Part shown: in pieces, positions 17,272 to 26,151 of the stretch
Position numbering within the stretch: position 1 is the stretch's first letter
How the letters are laid out: the number at the start of each line of letters is the position of its first letter
NCBI RefSeq assembly: GCF_023701745.1
Contig: NZ_JAJOZB010000001.1
Span: 186,001 to 250,000, forward strand
Direction of reading: 5' to 3'
Length of the DNA stretch: 64,000 nucleotides
DNA from: Streptomyces sp. RKAG293
Lineage (GTDB): Bacteria; Actinomycetota; Actinomycetes; Streptomycetales; Streptomycetaceae
Notes under the pieces: model-generated
Told to the model about the DNA's origin: nothing
The model's input: only the letters and a program-made list of their open reading frames with translations
Databases searched by the model: none
Program-made: the position numbers and the translations under genes

Positions 17272-17329
17272 CGCTTCCCCCTCTCCCCCACAGGCGGCAC
17301 CACGTATCGTGAACACGCAAACAAGCGTC

Positions 17330-17370
17330 GGGTCCGGCTGCGGTGCCCACAACGCATCACAGCCGGACCC
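17330..17370 (-). terminator. Strong hairpin between peptide gene and SagB-type gene
   Basis: Perfect 11-bp stem (gggtccggctg at 17330-17340 with its complement at 17360-17370) and a 19-base loop. On the minus strand it is followed by gcttgttt-like bases rather than a full U run. Its place suggests an attenuator or partial terminator giving more transcript for the upstream peptide than for the enzyme. Confidence 0.6.
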
Positions 17371-17393
17371 CCGTGCTCATCCACGCCAAGGCA

Positions 17394-17456
17394 TCAACGC
17401 CCCGGGTGATGAATCAGCTTCTTGCTGTCCTTAACGATCCGAATCTCGAACGACAT
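17394..17456 (-). CDS. Possible 20-aa peptide gene upstream of the SagB-type oxidoreductase
   Basis: ATG 17456 to TGA 17394. The peptide starts MSFEIRIVKD and ends KLIHHPGR; it is charged, has no cysteine, and has four lysines and two adjacent histidines. A G-rich ribosome site (GGAGGGGG) lies 8 bases upstream, better than many sites in the window. Codon use is less GC-biased at third positions than the neighbours. It is too short for ordinary gene finding. With the hairpin and oxidoreductase immediately downstream it resembles a precursor or scaffold peptide, but I recognise no family and it could be chance. Confidence 0.45.
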   Translation of the reverse strand: MSFEIRIVKDSKKLIHHPGR

Positions 17457-18596
17457 GACGGCCACCCCCTCCCCCCATTTCATGAAACCCCATACCGGTA
17501 TTCGGCGAACACCGGCCCGGAAAACACCGGGAAACCGTCACCCGATTACCGAACCCGGGCACTTTCTCCCGTGTTTCCCGACTGCCCAACGAACGCTAGA
17601 GCACCCCCACACCCACCAACAAGACACCCACCCCCCTCTGGCCGGAAACAACCCCCCAACCACCCCCCGCCCACCACAAACCCCCAGCCCACAGCAGTAA
17701 CGAGACGCGAAAGAGAGGGCGGCCGTATCCGAAAAACACCTCCACACAACCCCTGAACAAACCTCGAACGAACCTCCACACACCACCCTTACCCTGACCC
17801 CAAAACAAACCCCCACCACCACCCCCGACAACACCGTCCCGGAACACCGACCCGGAAACACCACACCGGAAATAACACCCATGCCAGCCACAACAGCCGG
17901 CCACACCCCCACACCCGCACAACAACCCCACCACGCCTCACCACCACCGGATAACACCCGCCCGCAACAACCCAGACACGACAAGGGTCGACCGGGGCGA
18001 CGGAGTAGCACGTGCAGGGGCAACGGGAACAAGTGCAGGGGCATACGCGATGAGCTGGTAGATCCGAACAGTCCACAGATCCGCATGTTGAAGCCAACCG
18101 AAATCCCGGACCCGAGCTCCACCAGGGACAACAGAGACAACGAGGTGACGGGACACCAGGGGCAGGGCGTTGCACCACTACCTGAGGAGACACAACCAAA
18201 ACGCCCGACACCCCGAAGTCCCGGCCGCCCAGCGCCTCCGCGACCTGCACCGTCATCTCCATCATCCTGGCCACCTCCCCCTGACCCACTCCAGCCCGGC
18301 GGGCCCCAAGCCCGCCGGGCACCCTCGACCCACACCTCCAGCTCCTCCTGCAACACCGACTCCCGTCAAGATCGGCCGGTCGCCGCCACCCGCCGCGCTG
18401 AGCCTCGCTCACCCGGGACGCTCACCCCGCCCCCGGATCTGGCTGGCCATCGAGCGACCCATCCCTCTAGCAACTCGCCACAGGCTGGCGAGGGAGGTGG
18501 GGAGCCGAGATAAGCAGGTCCGTCCCACACCTAAGCAAGAGGTGGAGAATTTCAAGGCTCTGACCGGAAGTCCGTGAATGATCATGAGAGCCGCTC
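17457..18596. other. Gene-free, strand-asymmetric stretch
   Basis: Over 1.1 kb with no supportable gene. From about 17480 to 18350 the plus strand is rich in C and A and poor in G and T (for example caccaccaccccc-like runs). Long minus-strand frames here are Gly/Val/Cys/Trp-rich and look spurious. Probably upstream regulatory or decayed sequence. Confidence 0.55.
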
Positions 18597-18956
18597 TCAG
18601 GTCGTCTGGGCAGCCCTCAGCTCTTCGTAGACTGCGACTGGATTCTCCTGAGTCCGGTAGAGGAAGTTCCAGCGGACGACCCCGTCATCGGCAGCGAGTG
18701 AAGCCAGCGCGGCATCTCCGGGTGTGAGGAACTGGGGCTCGTTCCACTGCTGTGCAAGGACAGCGATCGGAGTGCCGGCACTGGTAAGAATCCAGCTGGC
18801 CTTGCCTCCGGCGATGTGGGCGAGGTACCCGCTCTTGGCTACAGCGGCGACTGCTTCGTGGACTCGCATCCCTGCGGGCAGATCTCTGGTGTCGTTGTGC
18901 GGAGCGTCGAAATCGTCGCCCATCGCGACACTGTCCCTGGTCAGATGCATCTTCAC
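18597..18956 (-). CDS. Hypothetical protein, 119 aa
   Basis: Not recognised by domain. The protein begins with VKMHLTRDSVAMGDDFDAPH and has a compact, gap-free sequence (AGMRVHEAVAAVAKSGYLA, GGKASWILTSAGTPIAVLAQQW), which looks like a real small soluble alpha-beta protein of the type often found next to toxin or immunity genes in Streptomyces. The start GTG 18956 lies only a few bases from an ISL3 remnant; a longer start would run into the remnant and is rejected. Third-position GC is lower than in the biosynthetic genes, suggesting separate origin. Confidence 0.65.
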   Translation of the reverse strand: MKMHLTRDSVAMGDDFDAPHNDTRDLPAGMRVHEAVAAVAKSGYLAHIAGGKASWILTSAGTPIAVLAQQWNEPQFLTPGDAALASLAADDGVVRWNFLYRTQENPVAVYEELRAAQTT

Positions 18957-18963
18957 GGTTGGA

Positions 18964-19908
18964 TCATAGGCGGATGCCCGGATTCTCATGCCGGGTGAGC
19001 ACTCGGATGCGGAGGAGCCGGAACGAGGACCGGCCGAGCATGGTGCGCTTGATCATTTTGATCTTGTTGACGTGGCCTTCGACCATTCCTGAGCTCCATT
19101 CGAGGGTGAGTCCGGCGGTGACGGCGGCGAGGTCCTGGCGCAGGAAGCCGGCGAAGGACCGGACCGGTGCGGGGGTGTCCTGCTCGGCCTGGCGGATCCA
19201 TTCCAGCAAGAGGTGGCCGCGGCGGTGGGCGAGGAGGTCGTGGAAGGATCGGGCCAGGTCGCAGGCTCGGGCGATGTCCGGGCAGGCGATCTCCACGTCC
19301 TGCAGTCGTTCCTCCTCCAGTTCGGTGAGCGTGTCGCGGGGGCGCATGATCCAGGAGGTGATGCGTCTGGGGCTGGGCACGTCGGCGCGGACCGGTTCCA
19401 TGGCCCCTTCGCGCAGGCGGGCCAGGTAGGTGATGAGCGTCGAGTAGCCACCCTGGTAGCCGCGTTCGCCGATCTCCTCGAAGAGGCGCCGGCCACTGAT
19501 GATCCCGACGGCGAAGCGGGCATGCAGGTAGGGCATGAACGGTACGAGTTGATCTCGGCGGTGGACTCCCAAGTCCTTTGCACTGGCCAGGAGTTCGTCC
19601 AGCGCCGCGTCCCGGAAGCGAAGGACGGTCTTGCGGTCGAGTTGGAGGTGGCGGGCGATCGCGCTGACCGTCCAGCCGCGGTCCGCGAGCCGGTGGCCGT
19701 CCGCGTAGCGCTCGCGGGTGGGCTCGACGATCGGCGTCCTGGGCAGCACGGGCAGTGGCAGCGCGACGGCCGGGGCCTGCGGCGGTTCGTCCTGTTCAGC
19801 CTGTTTGCGCAGGCAGGAACGGTGCTGCTGGCAGGTCTTCTCAACTGCCGCACCGAGGTTCTGCAGCAGGTGCCAGCGGTCGGCGACCTCGATGGCATCT
19901 GCTTCCAT
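18964..19908 (-). pseudogene. ISL3-family transposase, N-terminus missing
   Basis: 314 residues, about 60 percent of a usual ISL3 transposase. It retains ADRWHLLQNL with a catalytic aspartate, a helix-turn-helix-like RGWTVSAIARHLQLDRKTVLRF and the C-terminal EWSSGMVEGHVNKIKMIKRTMLGR block with the catalytic glutamate. The N-terminal zinc-binding and first DDE segments are gone beyond 19920. Three smaller fragments of related elements lie at 27718, 56505 and 57885. Confidence 0.87.
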
Positions 19909-19995
19909 CGTCGCATTCCAAGTCCTCTGCTACACCTCGCCAAGGAGCACGAGCTAGAGCCTTTGGAACGGCGTCCAGGAGGGAAGGGGAGACCC

Positions 19996-20412
19996 ATGCC
20001 GAGAGTGGAACTTCCCAGGGAACCGAACGAGCGGGGGCGCCAGTGGATGCTTCACCTGCCGGCCTCCGACGTGGCGGCGCTCTGGCCGCAGATCCGAAGG
20101 GCGGCGATCCCGGAGATGGTCAAACTGGCCTCCATCAGGTACTTCACCATGGAGTTCTTCAGCACAACCGCCGGCGTGACCACCTTAATCCGCTACCACC
20201 CCGACGATATACACCAAGTAGCGCGCAACCTCGCCGAGGACAGGATGTCGGTCCCGGCGGCCTGGCGGACCGACACCCCCGAGGGCACCCAGGCCGAACG
20301 TCTGCACCAGCGGAGAAGAAGGCAAGGGAAATGGGCCAGCTGTCTCTTCATCCCTGCGCTGCTCGCAGTACTGCTCGCAGTAGCCTGGACCGTGGCCCTC
20401 CTGCTCAAATAG
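19996..20412 (+). CDS. Small one-pass membrane protein, paralogue A
   Basis: 138 aa. A soluble N-terminal domain (WMLHLPASDVAALWPQIRRA, IRYHPDDIHQVARNLAED) is followed by AAWRTDTPEGTQ, an Arg-rich stretch and a C-terminal membrane helix (CLFIPALLAVLLAVAWTVALLL). The same layout and the motifs YHPxD, WRxDTPE and RLxRxxR recur in the gene at 20799, so the two are paralogues. ATG 19996 has GGGGA upstream. No known family. A C-terminal anchor after a small domain suggests a membrane-tethered binding protein. Confidence 0.72.
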   Translation: MPRVELPREPNERGRQWMLHLPASDVAALWPQIRRAAIPEMVKLASIRYFTMEFFSTTAGVTTLIRYHPDDIHQVARNLAEDRMSVPAAWRTDTPEGTQAERLHQRRRRQGKWASCLFIPALLAVLLAVAWTVALLLK

Positions 20413-20419
20413 GACAGCG

Positions 20420-20700
20420 CGAATATCCTGAATGGGCCTGGCGACCTGGTAGTCGTGTTCGGCGAGGGAGATGGCGGCGGCGTCACGGCCGGCATCGGCG
20501 GCCTGCGCGACGGTGGCCGTCAGCCAGGGGTGCTCCTGGTTCAGCCAGGCCAGCGCTTCCTCGCGACTGCCGAACCGCTCGAGCAGCGGCGCTCCGGCAG
20601 CGCGCGCAGATGGGCGTCCGCCGCCTCGGCGGCGGGGATGTACTGGTCCAAGAACTGCTGGACGTCGTACCAGGCTGCTGATCCACGCTGACACCTGCGG
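20420..20700 (-). pseudogene. Fragment of an NB-ARC/TPR regulator
   Basis: LLERFGSREEALAWLNQEHP and VAQAADAGRDAAAISLAEH match the segment joining the ATPase and TPR halves of AfsR-like regulators. Just upstream, residues of the same family (AWYDVQQFLDQYIPAAEAADAHLRAL) are readable in a different frame, so the relic has a frameshift. It is not complete at either end and lies between the two paralogous membrane genes. Confidence 0.65.
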
Positions 20701-20798
20701 CGGGAAGTTGGGCAGCATGCGGAGTCAAGTGAGGCAGAGGAAGACGGTGTTGCCCACCTGGGCGGAGCGGACGGAAACTGCTGGCGAGCTGAGAGTAG

Positions 20799-21215
20799 GT
20801 GCGACCCGTGGCAGCAGCCGTTCCCGAGCACGTCACCTGGATGTCCGAAGGGCATGTGGCCTTGGCCTGGCCGACGATCAGGGCGACCTGCGTGCACGCC
20901 ACCGCGGAGGCCAACGGAGTGCGCAGCAGACTTCGCTCGTCGGAAAGCATATGGGGCGCCACCCAATGGCGCGCATACCACCCCGCGGACGTCGCCCGGG
21001 TGGCCAAGGCGATCAACGAGGGCACCGCGGAGCTCAAGGCGCACTGGCGGAACGACACTCCCGAGTCAAAGCTGCTCGATCAGCGCCTGCGCAGAGAGAA
21101 CCGGCCCGGCGCCATCGGGTGCGCCCTGGTCATCGTCGCCCTGGTGATCGTCGTCTTTTTCGTGGTCATCACCTGGAACAGTCCTGGAACGGCTGACCCC
21201 TCCGACTGGCGCTGA
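20799..21215 (+). CDS. Small one-pass membrane protein, paralogue B
   Basis: 138 aa if GTG 20799 is used; a GTG three codons later is equally plausible. Shares with the protein at 19996 the segment AYHPADVARVAKAINEGTAE, the motif WRNDTPESK, RLRRENRPG and a C-terminal membrane helix (ALVIVALVIVVFFVVITW). The N-terminal half has diverged (EHVTWMSEGHVALAWPTIRA). Tandem paralogues separated by an unrelated relic imply local duplication followed by insertion. Function unknown. Confidence 0.7.
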   Translation: MRPVAAAVPEHVTWMSEGHVALAWPTIRATCVHATAEANGVRSRLRSSESIWGATQWRAYHPADVARVAKAINEGTAELKAHWRNDTPESKLLDQRLRRENRPGAIGCALVIVALVIVVFFVVITWNSPGTADPSDWR

Positions 21216-21528
21216 CACGCACGCAGCCCCTCGGCCAGCCACTGCTCACACTCGACGAGAGGACAGCAGCAGAGCGCCACCGCATATGTTGAGACGAGGA
21301 ACTCCTACAAGCGAATAGTCAAACGGGAATTCGTCTCAAAGTCCTGTCCCTTGGGACAGACGAGGGACACCGCCAATGAGAAAGTGACATCAGAAACGCG
21401 AACCTACATTCCGCGAGGAAACGATTCGGCATGCCAAGCGCTGACCTGGCCGTCACAGACTTCCGGTCAGAGCCAATTTCAAGGAGCCCAAACGGGTACT
21501 TCTCACCGCCGCCCGATGACTGTCCCGC

Positions 21529-21792
21529 TCAGGCAGGACGAAGCCGTCGGAGTACGTACTCCGACGGCCAGCAGAGGGCTCGAACAACAACGTTGGTAAC
21601 GACGAAGTACCCCGGGCTCACCCAACCGTCCTCTTTGCTCACGAACCCCGGACCGTCCTCACGGTAATAGCGACGCAGCATGCGGCGGCGCAAAGGAGTC
21701 CCAGCCACGAACAGGACAGGAGCGGCAACGACTGCACCTACAGTCACAGCGAGCCGGACTGACTGGACCCTGATGCCGCTCTCCATCCGCAT
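21529..21792 (-). CDS. Hypothetical small membrane protein, 87 aa
   Basis: Starts MRMESGIRVQ, then one hydrophobic helix (LAVTVGAVVAAPVLFVAG), a basic stretch LRRRMLRRYYRED and a second amphipathic segment (YFVVTNVVVRALCW). Likely a membrane protein with a positively charged loop inside. No family recognised. No ribosome site stands out, and an in-frame start 24 codons earlier is possible. Confidence 0.5.
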   Translation of the reverse strand: MRMESGIRVQSVRLAVTVGAVVAAPVLFVAGTPLRRRMLRRYYREDGPGFVSKEDGWVSPGYFVVTNVVVRALCWPSEYVLRRLRPA

Positions 21793-21884
21793 CGCTCCAG
21801 TCTGCCGAGCAGAAGAGACTCGCCCACCGCTCTCACGGAATGTGTGCCGGAACCCAGTTGTCACCTACGAAGCCCGGCGGGTCA

Positions 21885-22354
21885 TCAGCGGTTGATATTG
21901 ATCGTCACCGTGCCGCCCAGCCCTTTCACGCGGTGACGCAGGCCGCCGAGCCGTTGAACTGCCCTGCGCCGGCCCCGTGGCGAGGGTGCTGAGGCTGCGC
22001 CCCGGCCACGGGGGCTGCACGGGCGGGGCGCAGCGGGAATCGCCTGGGGTGCGGTCAGCGGCGGTCCATCCCGTACACGTGGTTCTGGTGGGAGACCAGG
22101 GCGGGCTGGTCCATGGTGGTGATGGTGTTCGCGCTGAGGGTGGCGCTCGCCGTCCACGGACCGACCGCGGAGGACGTGGATGCAACTCGCCGCCCTCCCC
22201 GCGAACGACCAGGGCCGTGCGGATGCCGTGCACGTACACCGCCGGGGCAACAACCCGGGACAAACTCACGGACGCCCAGTGCGCTGACCTCGCTCCACTC
22301 GGCGTGGACCGGGCGTAGAAGCGCTGGGGGGCGACGGACCGGGGTCACCCCCAC
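21885..22354 (-). other. Possibly decayed small gene
   Basis: Two overlapping minus-strand frames each carry protein-like stretches: SRVVAPAVYVHGIRTALVVRGE in one and TLSANTITTMDQPALVSHQN in the other. Neither gives a complete credible gene; a frame break near 22190 would join them. No family is recognised. Confidence 0.3.
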
Positions 22355-22636
22355 GGTGCTCCTCGTGCGGTAGTCCAGGGCGCGGCCGGCTCAGCCAGGA
22401 ACAGACCACCTTGCACGAGGTACCTGGGGTGCGTGACGCCAGTCGACCGGCCGGCCGCCTCCCGCTTGCCACCCTGCGGTGAGGCGGGCGCGAGGGGAGC
22501 CCTCGCTGCGCCCTCCCTGCTTGCTGCCAGACCGAGGGCGGCCTCTTTGTTCGAATCGGCCGGTCGCGGATGCTGTCCGAAGTCGTGACCGCGTGCTGAT
22601 GGTTCTCCGCGAACAGAAGCCAGACGTCAGCTACGA

Positions 22637-22978
22637 CTACTCACAAAGACCCAAGGCGTTGCAGATCAGATGGGGGTCCAGTTCGTCCTCGAGGAAGTGA
22701 TAGATCACCTCGATATTGTCCCTCACCCACGCGGGGCCCAGACCATCGGATCCGGACTGCTGAACCACACCGAGGAGAAGTTCCTCGAGCTCTGCCTGGG
22801 TGGTGGTGGACGTCATGTAGTCCTTGGCGTGCTGCATGAGCTGCTCACAGAATTGACCTTGCAAGGTGCTGGCGATGGAAGCTCCGATTCCGAGGGGGCT
22901 GGCCCGGCCGGGCCAGCACACTGGGGAGTTGTCGTGGGCTGTACGGGGCGGGTCTTGGACGCCGCAGTGAGGGCACAC
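22637..22978 (-). CDS. Saposin-like small protein
   Basis: 113 aa. From residue 40 on the sequence follows the saposin B helical pattern: FCEQLMQHAKDYM, AELEELLLGVVQQ, WVRDNIEVIYHFLEDELDP and the signature end HLICNALGLCE (compare P..VC..LGLC in saposins). Three cysteines match expected saposin positions; the other three are missing. The first 30 residues contain an extra CPHC and are proline-rich. The start may be later. Saposin domains bind lipids or form pores and are rare in bacteria. Assigned by pattern only. Confidence 0.55.
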   Translation of the reverse strand: MCPHCGVQDPPRTAHDNSPVCWPGRASPLGIGASIASTLQGQFCEQLMQHAKDYMTSTTTQAELEELLLGVVQQSGSDGLGPAWVRDNIEVIYHFLEDELDPHLICNALGLCE

Positions 22979-23197
22979 AGCCTAGAAAGCCTCGTTGACC
23001 ACTCCCGCACGGAACGTGATCAAATGGCCGGTTTCCACAGGCTGTTGCCCAGATCCCGACAATTCCCAGGAGTACCGGCCAGCGCCGGAGCGGTCCCGCG
23101 AGAGTGAAGCCGGGGTCGCGCCTGTCATACAGGCCGGTGTGCGCAGCTCCCGGTCGCGGTACGTATGTACCGTCGCTGACCGGTCACGTCACACGGC

Positions 23198-23234
23198 AAC
23201 GCCCTGCCTCCCAGATCTTCGGAGGCAGGGCGTT
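23198..23234. terminator. Perfect 14-bp hairpin
   Basis: aacgccctgcctcc (23198-23211) pairs exactly with ggaggcagggcgtt (23221-23234) around a 9-base loop. It lies just beyond the 3' end of the minus-strand gene at 23293 and could act as a terminator for that gene. Confidence 0.8.
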
Positions 23235-23292
23235 CCCGCACAGCGGGGGCGGGTCAGTAGACGCGGGCGAGAACGTGGTTTTCCCGGGAGAG

Positions 23293-23583
23293 TTAGAGCT
23301 CGCTGTCCTGCGACCGGCCGGTCAGTGGGGCTCCGGCCGACGCGGGCCCGACGGCCGCGACCGGGGCACCGGCGGCGATCAGAGCGAAGGCACGGGCGAG
23401 CTGCTCCAGCGCCACGGACGCCTGGCCGGGGTTGTTCTCGGTGACGGTGCGGGCCTCGCTTGCGATGGCGGCCAGGAGCGCGTCGCGGGCGTCGGCAACG
23501 GCAGGCACCGGGGCCACGCTGATCACCGCCGGGATCCGCTGGACACCCTCCTCAGTGCTCTCGGCGTCGGTGTCGGTGTCCAC
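23293..23583 (-). CDS. Hypothetical 96-aa protein
   Basis: Acidic N-terminus (MDTDTDAESTEEG), then a predicted helical region RDALLAAIASEARTVTENNP and VALEQLARAFALIAAG. No signal peptide and no known domain. A strong hairpin follows its stop by about 60 bp, which supports it as an independent transcription unit. Small acidic helical proteins of this sort are common on Streptomyces arms and plasmids. Confidence 0.55.
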   Translation of the reverse strand: MDTDTDAESTEEGVQRIPAVISVAPVPAVADARDALLAAIASEARTVTENNPGQASVALEQLARAFALIAAGAPVAAVGPASAGAPLTGRSQDSEL

Positions 23584-23826
23584 GGTCTTGGTTCCTCGCT
23601 GGTCACACGCACCCCTTGGTATTCGACGTCGGCGTCGTCGCCCACGCTGAGGCCGCCCGGGCGCGGGCGGGACCGGTGTGATCGACTCGGCGGGAAATCA
23701 GCCACGGCATGGCCGACAACACACGCCAGCCACACCCGGCACGCCCGCCCCGCAGGTCTGTCCGGTCATCGCTCGGCCGGCCCGAGGTGCCGGCCGATGA
23801 CCTCGGTCCTGTCCCGACGGCGTCGG

Positions 23827-24516
23827 TCAGGTGCTTGGACTGCCCGGTGGTGAACCAGGCATCCCGGGGCCCGCTCCCTCACGATGGGGCAGACACGGCG
23901 GCGGCCAGGCGGGGTTCCAGCGCCAGGCCGCCCACCGGTCGGCGTCGGCGAAGGGCCCGGCCCGTTGGTCGAGCATGTCCAGGACCTGGGCGCGGGCGAG
24001 CTCCACCGCCGGGTGCTCGAACTCGGAGACGATGCCCAGGCGACGGACGTGGGCGTACTCGTCTTCGTCCTTCCACCTGCGGGTGCTCAGGTCGGGGTCG
24101 ATGACGAGGTCGACGGTGAGGTCGAAGGTGTCGAACCCTGCCTCGGTGCGGCAGGTGGGGTGCTCGAAATTGACGTACCAGTTCCTCAACCCGGCTGCGG
24201 TGTAAAAGGCGTTGATGCTGAACCACGCCGCCGGCGGCTTCCACAGCAGCAGCTCCGTCTCCTGCCACACCCCGGCCGCCAGCTCCCACTCCCCCGACGC
24301 CATCGCGTGGATCGCCTCCGTGCGCACTGACCGTTCGCCCTCCGACCGGGCCCTGGCGTACAGGGCGGGCCACAGCGCTTGAGCCCCGGGTGGGCACGCG
24401 GTCACCAGCGCCTCGCCCGTGTCGGCCAGGACCCGGAGCGCCTGCTCGCTCCATACCCGGCCGGAGCGGTGTACATCGCGCCGAACGATCCTCTCCCCCG
24501 TCATGAAGGTCTCCAC
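23827..24516 (-). CDS. DUF402 (FomD-like) protein
   Basis: 229 aa. DUF402 core visible as WFSINAFYTAAGLRNWYVNF, then GFDTFDLTVDLVIDPDLSTR, then WKDEDEYAHVRRLGI, with the conserved tryptophan, tyrosine, aspartates and glutamates that bind divalent metal in this family. FomD, the characterised member, hydrolyses a cytidylyl phosphonate in fosfomycin biosynthesis; most others are unknown nucleotide phosphatases. GTG 24516 is chosen because AGGGAGG lies 6 bases upstream. A second, broken DUF402 copy lies 1.4 kb to the right. Confidence 0.82.
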   Translation of the reverse strand: METFMTGERIVRRDVHRSGRVWSEQALRVLADTGEALVTACPPGAQALWPALYARARSEGERSVRTEAIHAMASGEWELAAGVWQETELLLWKPPAAWFSINAFYTAAGLRNWYVNFEHPTCRTEAGFDTFDLTVDLVIDPDLSTRRWKDEDEYAHVRRLGIVSEFEHPAVELARAQVLDMLDQRAGPFADADRWAAWRWNPAWPPPCLPHREGAGPGMPGSPPGSPST

Positions 24517-24808
24517 CGGTGCCTCCCTCGCGAGCCCGGCCGGGACATCCGGCAGAGCGGGCACCACCTCAGCGCACAGGAACAAGATGGGCAAGCCGCC
24601 GTTCGGGGCGGATTGCCCACGCTCCCCTGCCGCTTGCCCAGGTCAAGGCCGCCAGCGGAACGTGCCGCGGCGTGGCTTGCCCGGCTCCTGGTCGCGGCCA
24701 CCCTCCGGCTCCGGCTCCGGCTGTGCGGGAGCCGGCCCCGGCCGGAAAGCGGCGAGCTTCACCCTGCCGATCTCGCCGCCCTGGCAGAGCTGGAGATGCA
24801 GTGGGCGT

Positions 24809-24832
24809 AACGACCGGCCGCGGCCGGTCGTT
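24809..24832. promoter_or_regulatory. Perfect 24-bp palindrome
   Basis: The half-site aacgaccggccg is followed directly by its exact complement. There is no loop, so it could be an operator for a dimeric regulator or a small hairpin. It lies in a 667-bp gap (24517-25183) that otherwise shows no gene. Confidence 0.6.
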
Positions 24833-25183
24833 GAGACTGTCGGTTCAGCGAAGTGCACAGCGGGACCCCGGGGGTCATAGGCTTCTGGGGTCCCGTGCTG
24901 TCAACGCTCGGCTTTGGCAGTGACAGTTGGGGTCTGGCACAGATCTTGGGGAGCAGCCGCCGGAGGGTGACTGCGAAGCCCGAGCGGGGCTCCCGTGGTT
25001 CAACGCCGTCACGGCCAGCCTCACCTCATCCCGGAGCTCCGCCAGCACCGTGGGTGAGCCGGCACTTCGGCCGGTGCGGCGACAACGGGCCAGCTGTCAG
25101 AACTCGTAGGGACCCCTGACAGTTGGCCACGTCGATGCAGGCGGATTGCGAGGAGGCCGGGAAGGCCGTCGGCGCGGTGAGGG

Positions 25184-25663
25184 TCAGGCGGCGGCGAGGC
25201 TGATCTGGTCCTTGAAGATCACCCAGCGCTGGCCCTGGTCCTTCGCGTCGCACGCCTTGGTCGAGACGTTCGGGGTGCTCCAGGCATTGGCGAAGCAATA
25301 GGCCGGCGCGTAGCTGAGGGCGATCTGCTGGCCCGAGACATTCCAGTACTGACCCTGGTCCTTGGGGTCGCACGGCTTCACCGAGACATCCGAGGCGTTC
25401 CACGTGTTGGCGAGGCAGTAGGCCGGAGCGTTACTCAGGGCGATCTGGTGACCCGAGACGGTCCAGTGCTGGCCCTGGTCCTTCGAGTCGCACGGCTTCG
25501 TCGAGATGTTCGGTGTGTTCCAGGCATTCGCGAGGCAGTAGAGACCGGGAGCACGCAGGGCCGGGACGGCCGTTGCCGCTGCCTGCGCCCCGCCGGCCGG
25601 CAGGAAGGAAGCAGTCAGCGCCAGTGCCGTGAGAGCGAGCGTCTTGCGGAGGACAATTGCCAT
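25184..25663 (-). CDS. Secreted three-repeat lectin-like protein
   Basis: 159 aa from ATG 25663. A typical Sec signal peptide (basic start, LALTALALTASFLPAGG, cleavage after AQA) is followed by three tandem repeats of about 40 residues. Each has APxYCLANxWNTP, a second cysteine in KPCDxKDQG and a QxW motif (QGQHW, QGQYW, QGQRW). Three QxW repeats make a ricin-B-like beta-trefoil; each repeat would have one disulfide. No catalytic domain is attached. Probably an extracellular carbohydrate-binding protein. Confidence 0.72.
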   Translation of the reverse strand: MAIVLRKTLALTALALTASFLPAGGAQAAATAVPALRAPGLYCLANAWNTPNISTKPCDSKDQGQHWTVSGHQIALSNAPAYCLANTWNASDVSVKPCDPKDQGQYWNVSGQQIALSYAPAYCFANAWSTPNVSTKACDAKDQGQRWVIFKDQISLAAA

Positions 25664-25869
25664 GGGGGCGAGATCCATTCTTGCTGCGGAGTGGGATTCA
25701 CGACCGAATCACGAGACGGATTCCCGTCTCTGTTCCGAACTCAGGGCAAGTGGAGCACCCCCAGAAATTGGGCAACGGTTTCTGCGCAGCACGTTCACCC
25801 CAATGAGCCGCTACATGTGATGACCTGACAGGCACCCGAGAACAGTCAGGTAGTACACCAAGGCACCCC

Positions 25870-26060
25870 CCTTCCCTGAGCGGGTGCTCAGATCGGGGTC
25901 GATGACGAGGTCAACGGTCAGATCGAAGGTGTCGAACCCGGCTGCCCCGGTGCGGCCGGTGGGTGCTCGAAGTTGACGTACCAGTTCCTCAGCCCGGCCG
26001 TCGTGCAGAAGGCGTTGATGCTGAACCACGCCGCCGGCGGCTTCCACAGCTGCAGCTCCC
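25870..26060 (-). pseudogene. Broken second copy of the DUF402 gene
   Basis: Residues GFDTFDLTVDLVIDPDLSTR are identical to the intact DUF402 gene, and KPPAAWFSINAF can be read in a neighbouring frame. The N-terminus and the KDEDE metal-binding segment are absent and the frame is broken near 25960. A partial duplicate, not functional. Confidence 0.75.
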
Positions 26061-26151
26061 CCGGGCCGCCACCAGGCGGACCCCTGTGCAACCGGTGATC
26101 AACCTCCGATCACCTTCCGGTCCCAGACGCAGCAATGCACTCGCATTCCGG

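Noticed and set aside
17538..18356. Minus-strand 272-codon frame
   Set aside because: Composed of Gly/Val/Cys/Trp runs caused by the skewed base composition, no domain.
24379..24810. Plus-strand gene opposite DUF402
   Set aside because: Antisense shadow of the DUF402 gene and arginine/proline-rich.
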